From Papilionanthe hookeriana x Papilionanthe teres (lineage: Eukaryota; Streptophyta; Magnoliopsida; Asparagales; Orchidaceae), in NCBI GenBank assembly GCA_022702705.1, contig CM040428.1, positions 52,981,198 to 53,045,197 of the forward strand: a stretch of DNA of 64,000 nt, read 5' to 3'. The first letter of the stretch is position 1; each line of letters opens with the position of its first letter. The notes beneath the pieces are model-generated. The model worked only from the letters and a program-made list of their open reading frames with translations. It did no database searches and had not been told where the DNA came from. This document shows, in pieces, positions 1-11,394 of this stretch. The translations under genes and the position numbers were made by a program.

Positions 1-1668
1 AACAGACATCAACATCTACGGGGATTCGCAGTTAATCATTCAACAGATAGCCGGACAGTACAGAATTTTTAAACCAAGACTCGAGCAATACTTCCAGTAT
101 GCCACACAATTATTGGAACAAATTCCGAATGTGACAATCTACAAAATTCCCAGAAAAGAAAATGCCTTAGCAGATGCGTTAGCTCGCCTCACAAAAGAGT
201 TTGCCTGTTTGCAAGATGAGTCAGTAGAAGTGTCGGCTCACGGACGTCGAGTCCTATCACAGCTCGACATAGACACAATACACAAATCGAGAAAGAAAAA
301 GAATCAGTTGCAACAGTGATGTAAAAACACGGAAGATTGGCGACGACCATTAATGACTACACCGCAAACAGGAAAGCTACCAGACGATAGGTCGCTAGCC
401 CATCAGATCAAGAAAAGAACTCTGTCCTACGCATTAATAAACAATACCTTGTACAGAAGGTCTTTCGATCAAATGTGGCTAAGGTGCCTAAGCGGGTGCG
501 AGGCCCATGAAATTGTTAAAGAGGTGCATTCGAGACTCGTGGCGCTCACCGATCGGGTCCGAAGATGAAGATGAAAATTAAAAGACTAGGGTACTACCGG
601 CCCTCGATGATGACCGATCGCATGAAAATCGCCAAGAGCTGTCACCAATGCCAAGTGCACGGAGTGGTTCTACACCAACCTCCAAATGTGTTACATCCGA
701 CAATTGCATCGTGGCCATTTGAATGTTGGGGCACAAATATAGTGGGTCCAATAGAACCACCATCTTCGAAAGGACATCGCTTCATTCTTGCGGCTACAGA
801 TTACTTTTCCAAGTGGGCAGAGGCAGTTCCACTCAGAGAAGTGAAAGCACACCACGTGCTATAGTTTTTCAAGAACCAAGTTGTCTACCGTTTCGGAGTG
901 CCCCGCAGGATCATCTCAGATAATGGGTCAGCATTCAGAAGCACACAAATCAATAATTTTGTTAGGAGACATGGAATCGACTGGCGATATTCAACAATTT
1001 ACTACCCAAGAGCAAACGGCCTCGCTGAGGCTTTTAATAAAACTCTCGTTCAAATCTTAAAGAAAACCTTGGACGACAATAAGAGAAATTGGCACGAGAA
1101 GTTATTAGAAGCCTTATGGGCCTACCGGACAACCTTCGTAACTCCTACTCAAGCTACACCTTACGCTCCGGTGTATGGCTCCGAGGCAGATGTTACCTTT
1201 AGAGGTTCGGCCTTCCTTCACTCGAAATTGCGATTGCAAATAAGATCACGACGAAGAGAATGCCAAGTTACGGCTAGAAGAATTAGAAAGCCCGGAAGGT
1301 AAAAGACTTGCAGCACAGCAGAGAATTTAGAACTATACCAAGCTAAGATGGTTCAAGCCCATGACAGATCGGTACGCCCAAGAACCTTCAAAGTTGGTGA
1401 CTTAGTTCTCGTTCTCAAGAGACCTATTCTCGCACACCGCAAGATAGGAGGAAAATTTGAACCCACTTGGGAAGGGCCGTTTGTGGTTGAAGTAGTCTAC
1501 TCGGGAGGCTCCTACCAGCTTGTGAATCGCCGTGGAGAACGACATATGCTTCCGATCAACTGGACGATACTTAAAAAGTATTACGCTACCCGATGTTTCG
1601 AAGGAATGAATTCTTCATCCCTAAGAAACACGGGCGGGGTAGTTACTTATGACTGGGTCCGAACCTAA
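1..1668 (+). pseudogene. Ty3/gypsy (Tat-lineage) pol fragment: second RNase H and integrase
   Basis: Decayed 3' part of a retrotransposon polyprotein; the reverse transcriptase lies outside the window. Positions 1-~200 encode the end of an RVT_3-type RNase H (motifs GDSQLI and ADALARL), the extra RNase H typical of Tat elements. From ~353 follows integrase: an HHCC zinc finger (HEIVKEVH then CHQC near 640-655), the catalytic core (~700-1200, with SDNG for the second Asp and GLAEAFNK for the Glu) and a C-terminal domain (~1378-1600, FKVGDLVL, WEGPFVV). Lesions: in-frame stops at 317-319 and 862-864, frame changes near 566 and between 1300 and 1348. The first catalytic Asp is read as Asn (CWGTNIVGP where families have CWG-D-IVGP). 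It would act in cDNA integration if intact; here it is dead. The lineage assignment is inferred from the double RNase H and the 3' architecture. Confidence 0.9.
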
Positions 1669-1849
1669 AAATAATAAAAATGTGCTAAAATAAATAAAAT
1701 TATGATAATAAAGTTTTCCTTGTTGACTTTTCCAAATCAAAATCTCTTTCCTGATCTTATCCCACTTCATTCCTATTAAATTTAAAAATACAAGAAGTAA
1801 TAAAAAATGTCTTTAATAAACATTTTCTTAATGTTCTTGTTCTTAGTAC

Positions 1850-1885
1850 TGCCCTCGATCCTTTTCCTTGTCTTTTCGCAGGGAA
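1850..1885 (+). promoter_or_regulatory. Predicted 3' splice acceptor ahead of the AlkB reading frame
   Basis: A pyrimidine-rich tract (~1850-1877) ends in a CAG at 1878-1880 and is followed five bases later by an ATG at 1886. The ATG opens a 46-codon frame (MSSGRLVPNF...) ending at a TGA. Its position, after the integrase stop and an AT-rich spacer and ahead of a non-pol coding region, is what a spliced subgenomic mRNA for an extra retrotransposon ORF would need. This is inferred from sequence pattern only. Confidence 0.45.
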
Positions 1886-3368
1886 ATGTCGAGCGGGCGG
1901 TTGGTCCCGAACTTTAGAAATGGCGTAAGCCTTGCACTCGATGAAAAGAGGGTGAAAGATGGAGCCATAATCGAGATTGACTCGGATTTCGCACCAGCGA
2001 GCCTACAAGTACGAGGAAAGTGACCGGGTCCCGGCTGATCGAGAAGAACCGCCCGAGCAGACAGAGTGATGAAAGTGGGTGGCCCAAGCCACCAATCCAA
2101 CGAAGAAGAAAAGAAAGGCAAACACCGAAGAAGATAAGAAAATGAAGTCCGTAGTCGCTACAGCGAGAGGGCAAGCTTGTCGGCGCCGCGCCCACAGAGA
2201 TTCAAGAAGTTCGAAGAGCTACTCTCACAAGAACGCAACGAAGAAATAAGAATCGCAGCATCCGCAAGATGTTGACTCAAACTAGCAACGGACCAGCGAC
2301 GACGAGACAGCTGCTACTGCCAAGCACATACACTTCAAGGACACCGGCTCACCGAGAACTCGAAGAAAGGAGGCCAGCTCCTAGGATAACGGAAAGAACC
2401 GGGGAAATCTCACGAAGATCGAAGAAAGAAGGCTACCACGCCACCGAGATAGAACCACCGGTGATACATGACCTTGTTGCAGAAGCAACCCGGGGGATGT
2501 CCCGACAGACATCATCCCCGAGGAGCCGAGGTATGCAGGAGAACGTGAAGGGATTGAGCCGTATATCCCACAATACGTCACCAGGCCTCGCCATTTGCAA
2601 ATTATTCCAGAGTACGAGCTAGAAAGAATGCAGAATGTTGAAAAGAAAACCTTTGAATACTTTGAGAGAATCAGAGGCAGAAGGATCAATATACTAGAGG
2701 GCCTCGAGCTACATACAGACGTATTCTCAGAGTATGAACAACAGCAAATCGTAGATTGCATCCGGGATTTGAAAAGAATGGGCCGAGCGGGCCGCCTAAG
2801 GGAAAACACCTACTCAGAACCCCGGAGATGGATGCCAGGGAAATGTAGAATTACAATACAATGCGGGTGCTGCTACAACTTTGCGGAGGACAGGAGGGGA
2901 AACCCACCGGGAATACTCCGTCATGGGCAAGTGGATCCAATGCCATTAGTCATCAAGAGAATGGTAAAGAGATTGATAACATGGAGGGTACTGCCAGCAT
3001 ATTGCATACCCAATAGCCGCATTATTAACATCTATAAGTAGGGTGACTGCATACCTCCGCACATAGATCACCACGACTTTGTCAGACCTTTCTGCACAGT
3101 CTCTTTCCTGAACGAGTGTAACATCATGTTCAGATCCGACCTCCGGATAGCGAGGCCCGAGTGAGTTCCGAGGGCCGGTGAAGATACCTTACCGGTAGGT
3201 TCCGTCATGATACCGAAGGGCAACGGAGCAGATATCGCTAAGCATTGCATACCAGAAGTACCAGTGAAGCGGATCTCAGTTACTTTCAGGAGAATGGACG
3301 ACAGGAAGACACCTTACCATTTCCAGCCAGACCCGGAGCTAGAGAGCCTCTGGCCTTACGAGTTGTGA
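1886..3368 (+). pseudogene. ALKBH9/10-like AlkB RNA-demethylase region carried downstream of integrase
   Basis: The clear part is 2493-3368, in one main frame. It has an N-terminal stretch (EYFERI, INILEGLELH, QQQIVDCI) followed by the AlkB double-stranded beta helix. Plant ALKBH9/10-type signatures are TYSEPRRWMPGKCRITIQ, GCCYNFAEDRRGNPPGIL, VDPMP, the Fe-binding HID (3060-3068) in PPHIDHHDFVRPFCTVSF, the distal His in AKHCIPEVP (3243-3245) and KRISVTFRRM with the 2-oxoglutarate Arg. This family oxidatively demethylates N6-methyladenosine in RNA. Breaks: TAG at 3039-3041, TGA at 3162-3164 within a stretch that looks shifted by one base and then restored, and a TGA at 2469-2471 separating the low-complexity upstream part. 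The frame ends at TGA 3366-3368. It lies on the same strand as pol, between integrase and the tandem array, so it looks like an element-borne extra ORF. A host ALKBH retropseudogene inserted there is the alternative. Confidence 0.82.
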
Positions 3369-3965
3369 GCTAAATGGAAAATATCACACCTCCAATGTAC
3401 ATCCATACGGCATCCTTGCCAGGGATGGCTTGGAAGGTGATGTTATTGACCATGTACCCCACTATTCAGACATGGATTTTGACAGATGCTTCTTTGGATG
3501 GATCGACGAAGATCATACATAGTCCGTTTTGAGTCTACATGGATTGTATGAAATGTATTCCAGATCGAGTTATATGATGTATCTTCGACATGATTGGAAT
3601 GAAAGTGACCATGTCACATTTTTGGCCTTCACCTCTTTTGTGCAAATTGACTGGGAAACGCCATTAAAGTTAAATGAACTTCGAAAAAAGAACATAAAAG
3701 AAAAAAAAAAGGAATAAACGAAAACTTTCCTTAAAAATCTAAAAATGATGAACACCAAATTCACATGGACATTAAATTCATGATAAAATAAATTTGAATC
3801 GTTAAAGGACAAACAAAATGAACATAGATTTCAAATCAAATCCCAATCAAATTTCAAATTCAATATTTCCAAAGTTCAAATCAAATTTCAATCAAATTCC
3901 AAATCCAATCTCGATCAAATTTCAAATTTGATCTTCCAGATTTCAAATCAAATCTAAATCAAAAT
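3369..3965 (+). other. Non-coding spacer between AlkB region and tandem array
   Basis: Complex sequence to about 3660 with no convincing reading frame, then AT-rich, low-complexity sequence made of variants of TTCAAATCAAAT. It is probably the 3' untranslated part of the Tat element. Confidence 0.5.
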
Positions 3966-5115
3966 CAAACTTTTTGGTCGAGGATTTTACATCCAAGACT
4001 GCATTGCTTTAGGATCCTTTCCCTATCGCAATGAAGTACATCAAAATCAAACTTTTGGGTCGAGGATTTTACATCCAAGACTGCATTGCTTTAGGATCCT
4101 TTCCCTATCGCATTGGGTCGAGGATTTTACATCCAAGACTGCATTGCTTTAGGATCCTTTCCCTATCGCAATGAAGTACATCAAAATCAAACTTTTGGGT
4201 CGAGGATTTCACATCCAAGACTGCATTGCTTTAGGATCCTTTCCCTATCACAATGAAGTACATCAAAATCAAACTTTTGGGTCGAGGATTTTACATCCAA
4301 GACCGCATTGCTTAGGATCATTTCCCTATCGCAATGAAGTACATCAAAATCAAACTTTTGGGTCGAGGATTTTACATCCAAGACGCATTGCTTAGGATCC
4401 TTTCCCTATCGCAAGTGAAGTACATCAAATCAAACTTTTGGGTCGAGGATTTCACATCCAAGATCGCATTGCTTTAGGATCCTTTCTCTATCGCAATGAA
4501 GTACATCAAAATCAAACTTTTGGGTCGAGGATTTCACATCCAAGACTGCATTGCTTTAGGATCCTTTCCCTATCGCAATGAAGTACATCAAAATCAAACT
4601 TTTGGGTCGAGGATTTTACATCCAAGACTGCATTGCTTTAGGATCCTTTCCCTATCGCAATGAAGTACATCAAAATCAAACTTTTGGGTCGAGAATTTTA
4701 CATCCAAGACTGCATTGCTTTAGGATCATTTCCCTATCGCAATGAAGTACATCAAAATCAAACTTTTGGGTCAAGGATTTTACATCCAAGACTACATTGC
4801 TTTAGGATCCTTTCCCTATCGCAATGAAATACATCAAATTCAAACTTTTGGGGTTGAGGATTTTACATCCGAGACTGCATTGCTTTAGGATCATTTCCCT
4901 ATCGCAATGAAATACATCAAATTTAAATTTCTTGGGGTTGAGGATTTTACATCCGATACTCGCATTGCTTTAGGTTATTTCCTACGACGAATGAAACACA
5001 TCAAAATCAAACTCTTAAGGTTAAGGATTTTTACATCCAATACCGCATTGCTCTGAGATCTCTCCTCATTGCAATGATTCAATCCGATCAATTCAATTTT
5101 CTTTCGAGGTTGAAG
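3966..5115 (+). repeat. Tandem array, ~82-bp monomer, about 14-15 copies
   Basis: The landmark GGGTCGAGGATTT recurs at about 3976, 4058, 4114, 4198, 4280, 4361, 4439, 4522, 4604, 4687, 4768, 4850 and 4932, then degenerates to ~5105. Spacing is mostly 81-83 bases, with one shortened unit near 4114. Other shared landmarks are ACATCCAAGACTGCATTGC, GGATCCTTTCCCTATCGC and ATGAAGTACATCAAA. Central monomers are nearly identical and edge monomers are diverged, as expected if arrays are homogenised from the middle. Short ORFs across it are repeat translations, not genes. The array sits between pol/AlkB and the LTR block, the 3'UTR position where Tat elements are known to carry tandem repeats. Confidence 0.95.
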
Positions 5116-5490
5116 ATGTTACATCTAAAACCTCAAAATTCCAATTCTGATTTCAAATCAAATCCCTTCAAGTTAATTTTAACAAAACTTCAATCTAAAT
5201 TAAAACTCAAAATCTAAACTTACACATCAGAACTTAAACTAAAACAAAATAAAATCTAAATTGAAATTCCCCAGATCATGTGATTTGGAATTCACCTTCT
5301 TTTCCTTTCCCCAGCGAGAGTTCGAGAATCTCTAGTTTCAAAGATATACTTGACACTCCTCACGTGAAACTCTTCTACTTTGTCCTAAGTTTGTCACTTG
5401 GACATCCGTGTTGGTTTTGTTGATCGCTTCGGTCAACACCAATACGTGCGGTGTGCTCCGTCAGCTCACCACACCTATTGGGGGTTCATT
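5116..5490 (+). other. Spacer between tandem array and LTR-like block
   Basis: No gene seen. AT-rich to ~5270, then mixed sequence with a short inverted motif around CGGTCAACACC. It ends TTGGGGGTTCATT just before TGTTGACC, a possible although imperfect polypurine tract at the LTR edge. Confidence 0.4.
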
Positions 5491-8400
5491 TGTTGACCTC
5501 ATTTTTGAAGAGGTCTTCTCTTCTTCTTTTTAGTACTTAGGATCTAGCCTTTGGCTTTTCCTTTGACTATCTTAGAGGACTAGAATTGGGATCCACCACC
5601 TTTTAGAGATTCAAACCACTTCTTAACTCCTCGCAAACTCCACAAACTTGACTGTAGACCCCTAATCACCTAGAGGGTTGAAATCAAATGTGGAAGTTTA
5701 AAGGATGGGTTCCTATAGGACTCTTTGGCCTTAGGACCGCCACGGCGGCACGGTCCGGTGAAGGGACTGACTTACACACACACTACACTTATACACTACA
5801 CTTTTACACATCTCCTAAAAACACACCCATACCTAACTTCACCTCCTGACTCATGTAGGTGATTCACATGGATGGTCCTTAACCCCTAAGCCCTTGGCTA
5901 AGAGGGTTGGGAACAACATAGTGAATGCCTCAAATGAGTCCCTTCATGGCTCATGTGGGCTTAGTATGGCTTCATGGCTCAACCAAAGTGATTTCATTCC
6001 ACTTATATTCACCCAATCTTCAATTTTTCTAAATTTTCAATTTTTGACCCCCGGGACCCTACACCCGCTTAGCCTACCCAAAACCCTTGGACCTTCCCAA
6101 ATTTTTCAAAAATTTTCAAATCACCCAAAATCCTCCAAAATCATTCCTAAACATTTCTCTCCACTCAAATTGATCATCCATAGCCAAAAATATCAAAAAT
6201 TCCAAGAATACCTCCCAATACCCTCCAAATACCCAAAATACCCCTCTTGACCCAAAAATTCAGAAAATTCCCAGAAAATTCCAGAAAATCCTAAATATTC
6301 CCAATTTTATTTTGTTAAACTTTTGTTTAATTTAATTTATTTGTTTGATTTAATTTAATTTAATCTTTAATTTTATTTTATTTTTAATTTTAATTTAATT
6401 GAAAATTTAAAAAGAGTTTAATAATTTAACTTATTATTATTTAAAGATTAAGTCCTTTAAAACTTAAATTTGAATTATCACTTTTAATTAGGAATTAAAT
6501 ATTATTGAAATGATTAATTTAGGGATTTTTTTAGATTAAAGAATAAATTTCTTCCTAATAATATCCCTATTTTAATAATTCCAATTTTATCATTCTTCCA
6601 AATTTAATCAATTATTTAAGTTAAGGTTTATTTTAATTATTTTAAATTGTTTAGTAGGTTTCTACCCTTTAATTATTTAAATTTCAATCATCCAAATTAG
6701 ATTAAGATCAAATATTTTACTTGTTAATTTTATTAAACCTAAAGTTTTAATTAAGGGTTAAAATTTTAATTACCATTTTGCCCTTCAAGCTTAATAATTT
6801 CATAACTCACTAAATTGAGCTCAAATGAACTTAAAATTTTTATGTGACTTCACTCATATGCCAATAAAGACATGAGAGGAGAAAATGTGAATTTTCTGTA
6901 TTTAATTTATTTATGTAATTATTTTTAGTGGAAAATAGGAATTTCCAAGGAAAATTTAATAATATGACCAAGGGAAAGTTTCTGTCCTTAAGAAAATTAT
7001 GGGACATTTATAATGACCAGAGGACCACTTGGACTAATTTTAGTGATTTTTTGAATTATATTCTTTTTATTATAATTATTTTAAGTTTTGGAATATTAAT
7101 TAATTTAAAAATAAAATAAAGATTGAAAAATGAAATTTATATTTTTAAAAAATCTCTCTGATATCAAGGAAATCAGAGAATTAATTTTTGCAATTTTCTG
7201 ATTTTTCTTTGATTTATTATAATTATTTTAGTGGAAATACTAGAAAATATATTTTTTTTAATTTTAAAATTACCCTAGGGCTTTAAAATTTAATATCTCA
7301 TTAAATAGACCTAAGAAAAATATGGGGTTTATTCCTAAGTAATTAAAATTCAAAATGTGACATTTTGGTGAATTTTATTATTTTTATGATTTTTATTATT
7401 TTTTTTATTATTAAAATATTAAAATAATATTAAAAATCAACTTTTTAGAAAATTGAAATTTTAATTTTCTTAAATTTCCCTGATATCATAGAGTCTCCAA
7501 AACCAATTTGGTGAATTTTTGAAAGATATTTTGAAAGTTATGAATTTTTAAAGTTTAAAATGACTAAATGGCTTAATCAACCCAATTAGTAGGGCTAACC
7601 AAGTCCAATTGACTTAAAATTTTTATGGTGGGTTCCTCTGATCCTAAAGGTCAGTGGAGAATTGATTTCAAGTCAATTTGATGTATGGTTAGCTCTAATT
7701 AATTAGGGAGTTATTTTGGGTGTTTAGGCCAATTAGGGTTATTTCAAGTGAATTAATTCAAAAGCTATTTTTCCTAGGGTCCTCTGGTCATAAGGGACAT
7801 CACCAAATTTTCCTAGAATTTATTTCACAACATGCTAATTATTGGAATTAAAATACTCAAAACAGTAACATGAACTTGAAAAATCAATAACTTTTCATAG
7901 GGATGGCCTCTGACTTTGGAAAATTTAGAGAATGTTCCCAAATTCAGAGGCTTCAAAAGCCCTATGGTCTCATGCCATGGTGAATTTCCTATATGCATGG
8001 ATAAATAAAACAATGCAGAGAGTAAATAAATCATTAAAAATAAAATACTTAATGAAATTAAATCATTTCTTTTCCACATTATTCTCCTCTGTTCACTGAG
8101 CAAGGGGTATTTTTATTTTATTTTTATGATTTTTCTACACAAAGTTATGGATTTTCCAAGTTTAGGGAATCAAATAAATCAGAAAAATCCCTAATTTTCT
8201 ATTTATCCACGCGTCGCCGCGTCAACCTCGGCAGCTCCGAAACGCCGCGTGGCGCGTTCCCATTCGATGCCGCCATCTGACTTAGCGCTCCGGGGGCCCG
8301 CTATATCGTTCCGTCTCCTGATCCGACGCGATCCTGGCCGTCCGTCTGCGCGTGTATTAAATGAACGACATCCGTTCATCGTCCCCAAGTGTCCTCACCC

Positions 8401-9465
8401 GAGAGTCGTCCACACTAAATCCCTAATATCTCACTCGATACTCAATGGATTTTCATGTTCTTATGCTCTATGGATTCGTCTTGAAGAGACGAATACATCT
8501 ATACGATGATCATGCATTGAAATTAAAGCATTTGAAATGGAGAATCTCCAGAAGCTCGGGATGAAGAATTAGCTCATACCTTTGCTCAGAGAAGTGTGGC
8601 TTCAATCTGAGGGTTGTGTCACCTTCGATTGGATCCTAGCAAGCTCCAGATGAAGTCCCTTGGCCTGGTGAATTGTCTAGGTATGATTTCGACCAAGCCC
8701 GATCACAAAGCTTGGAGGCTGGAGCAATTGGGTGGCTCCGGAGATGGGGCTTTTGCTGGTGGACACCTTCTCTTGGTCCGGTGAAGGTGTAGGACCAATC
8801 AATTCGAGGATTGGTCCACTCATGAAGAAGTGTCCTGGTTTTTGGGCTAAAGTTCGAGCTCGAAATTGAGCTCGACTGGAGGGAATCGGGGTCGGAATTC
8901 AGCTGGGGATCAAATGCTCTATGTATGGGGAGTAGTCCGGAACAATTTTGGCGAGTTTCCTTAAGGTTTGTTTTCAGCACCTCTCATGGCCGAGAGAGGT
9001 GGTGTTTAAATAGGAGAGGGTGGAGGGCCTCCCAGGGAGAGTTAGGGCTTGGGATCAGCTGCTCTGGGCAAGGGAAGAACAACTACAATGGCCACTGGGG
9101 ATGGGGCAGCTCAGCAAGGGAGAATTCCAAAGTTGGCTCACATGTGAGCTCTCGGCCATGGTGTTTTCCGGCGACTTGGTGGCTGGCCGGCCAGGCATTG
9201 GTCACCATCTTGGTCAGGGAGGTCAGGGCTGGAGGTTTGTGCAGTCAATTGGCCATGGACATGTGTAAAGAGCTTGGATTGAAATAGAATGGGGGGAAGA
9301 CCATTTTGGGTTCAAATGAGTCAACCCATGATTTTGGGCTAGGTTCACCACCCAAGGCCTGGTCTTGGACTGAAAAGGATCACTTGGTCGCCCAGAGAGA
9401 GTGGTGTGGTCTCCATCCATGATGAGGTGGCTAAGCATGGTTTAGAGTGTGACATGCTTAAGGTA
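5491..9465 (+). mobile_element. LTR-like block, arm A (probable 3' LTR of the Tat element)
   Basis: It begins TGTTGACCTC at 5491 and shares order and sequence with the inverted blocks at 10.5-14.5 kb. Sub-blocks are X (5491-~6330), an AATTT-rich link (~6330-6400), Y (~6400-~8560) and Z (~8560-9465). A GC-rich, CpG-rich patch lies at ~8205-8400. A TATA-like TTTAAATAGG lies at 9005-9014 on the + strand, consistent with U3-R organisation reading rightwards. No protein-coding frame is supported. As an LTR ~4 kb is long but within the range for Tat/Ogre-type elements. The right end is not resolved and may lie in the GT-rich sequence beyond 9465. Confidence 0.6.
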
Positions 9466-10529
9466 AAAAAAGGCTTAAGAAGGATTAGGAAAGGGGGCCC
9501 TCCTTTTTCCATTAATGGCTTGATCACATGTCAAGCCTTCCATGGCTTCATGTGGCTTGTCCATGGCTTGCATGGCTTGTCTTTGGCTTGGGGAAAAGCT
9601 TGGTCAATTTCATGAAAATGGATTTTAGGAATTTTTGGTAATTTGATGGAAATTTGTATGAAACTTGATTTGGAATGATTTGATGATGAATTTAGGACTT
9701 AGGTAGTGGCTTTAATTAAGTGGATGGCAAATGGAGATGTCATGTGGGCTTTAGGGTGGATTTTGGGCTTTTTGAAATAGTTCTAGATGGGCTTTTAAGA
9801 TGGTTTAGGAAAGTGGGCTTTTGAATTTTAAAATGGATTTTGGGATGAAATTTTGGTAAAGGCTTGGGCCAAATAGTTGTTGGGTTTAGCTCATAGATGT
9901 GTCATGAGTGACTTGGAGCAAATTGGGAGTGATTTGGGTTTGAATTGGGTTGAATTTGGGCTTCTTTGGTGAATGGGCTGATATAGGCCAAAATGGGCCA
10001 AGTTGGGCCAATGTTGGGCTAGGGTTGAAATTGATGTAAAATAAATGTTGGGAAATGTTTATGGGAGTGTTTCAAAGAGGTTTTGACTTTGGTTGGGCTT
10101 TGATTTTGGGGTTTGGGCTCATTTGGGTTAGGTTTGGGTTTAGGTCAAAATTGGGCCTTTTGGTTTTGGGTTGAATTTGAGTGGGGTTTGGGTTTAAATG
10201 TTGGGCAAATCATGTTAGTGTTTTGTTTGTGGGGATGTTAAGGAAGGTTTAGAAAAGATTTGGGGTCAATTGGGGTTGAATTGGGTGAGTTTGGGTCATG
10301 GGTCCAAATTGGGCTTTAAGGCCAAAAGTGAAATTGGATCCAAATGTCAATCAAATTGGACTTAGATTTGGTCTATATTGGTGTTGGGAATGTTTAATTG
10401 AAGTTTAGAATTGAATTGGACCAGCATTTGGGTCAATTGGGTAGGCTTGGTTTGACATTGGGTTCACTTAGGGTTAAAATGGGTCAAATTGGGGGTTTTG
10501 ACAAAAGTGGGGTAAATTGACAAAATTAG
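9466..10529 (+). other. GT-rich, C-poor tract with no counterpart in arm B
   Basis: No gene. From ~9640 to 10,500 the + strand is dominated by TTGGG, TGGGC and TTTGGG motifs, with several closely spaced GGG runs such as 10108-10138. It contains forward repeats of CATGGCTTG at 9540-9580. It may be the continuation of the arm-A LTR or a separate repeat. Confidence 0.5.
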
Positions 10530-11379
10530 CCCATGGTGTAGTTGAACAAAATGAAATTGGGAATATTTGAGATTTTCTGGAATTTTCTGGGAATTTTCTG
10601 AATTTTTGGATTTTTGGGTCAAGAGGGGTATTTTGGGTATTTGGAGGGTATTGGGAGGTATTTTTAGAATTTTTGGTATTTTGGCTATGGATGATCAATT
10701 TGAGTGGTGAGGAAATGTTTGGGATTGGTTTTAAGGAATTTTGGGTAATTTAGGTGATTTTACAAATTTTTGGGTAATTTCAAGGGTTTTGGGTAGGTTA
10801 GGCGGGTGTAGGGTCCCGGGGGTCAAAAATTAAAAATTTGGAAAATTGAAGATTAGGTGAATGTAAGTGGAATAAAATCATTTTGGTTAAGCCATGAAGC
10901 CATATCAAGCCCACATGAGCCATGAAGGGACTCATTTGAGGCATCCACATCAGTTGCTCCTAACCCTCTAGCCGAGGGCTTAGGGGTTAAGGACCATCCA
11001 TGTGAATCACCTAAATGAGTCGAGGAGGTCAAGTTAGGTATGGGTGTGGTTTTAGGAGGTGTGTGAAAGTGTAGTGTATGAGTGTAGTGTGTGTGTAAGT
11101 CAGCCCTTCACCGGATCGAGCTACCTAGCAGTGGGCCTCAAGTGCCAAAGAGTCCTATAGGAACTCATCATTTAAACTTCTACATTTGATTTCAACCCTC
11201 TAGGTGATTAGGGGTCTACGATCAAGTTTGTGGAGTTTGCAGGGAGTTAAGAAGTGGTTTGAAATTCTAGAGGGTGGGTCCCAATTCTAGTCCTCTAAGA
11301 TAGTCAAAGGAAAAGCCTAAGGCTAGATCCTAAGTACTAAAGAGAAGAAGAGAATACCTCATCAAAAATGAGGTCAACA
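10530..11379 (-). mobile_element. Inverted copy of LTR sub-block X
   Basis: Reverse complement of 5491-~6330, including the TGTTGACCTC end (read on the minus strand from 11379), the CCCCGGGACCC-type core and the CTCATTTGAGGC landmark. The arms differ by scattered substitutions and small indels, so this is an old copy. It lies beside, not beyond, the Z copy, which breaks simple mirror symmetry. Confidence 0.8.
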
Positions 11380-11394
11380 AGCACCTCCTAAAAG

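Noticed and set aside
1843..2195. Minus-strand frames opposite the AlkB leader
   Set aside because: Shadows of the plus-strand leader; no domain.
4171..4395. Open frames across the 82-bp array
   Set aside because: The frame repeats with the monomer and is lost wherever the monomer length is not a multiple of three.
8203..8509. Arg-rich frames in the CpG-rich LTR patch
   Set aside because: GC-rich composition gives long frames by chance; the frame is not kept in arm B.
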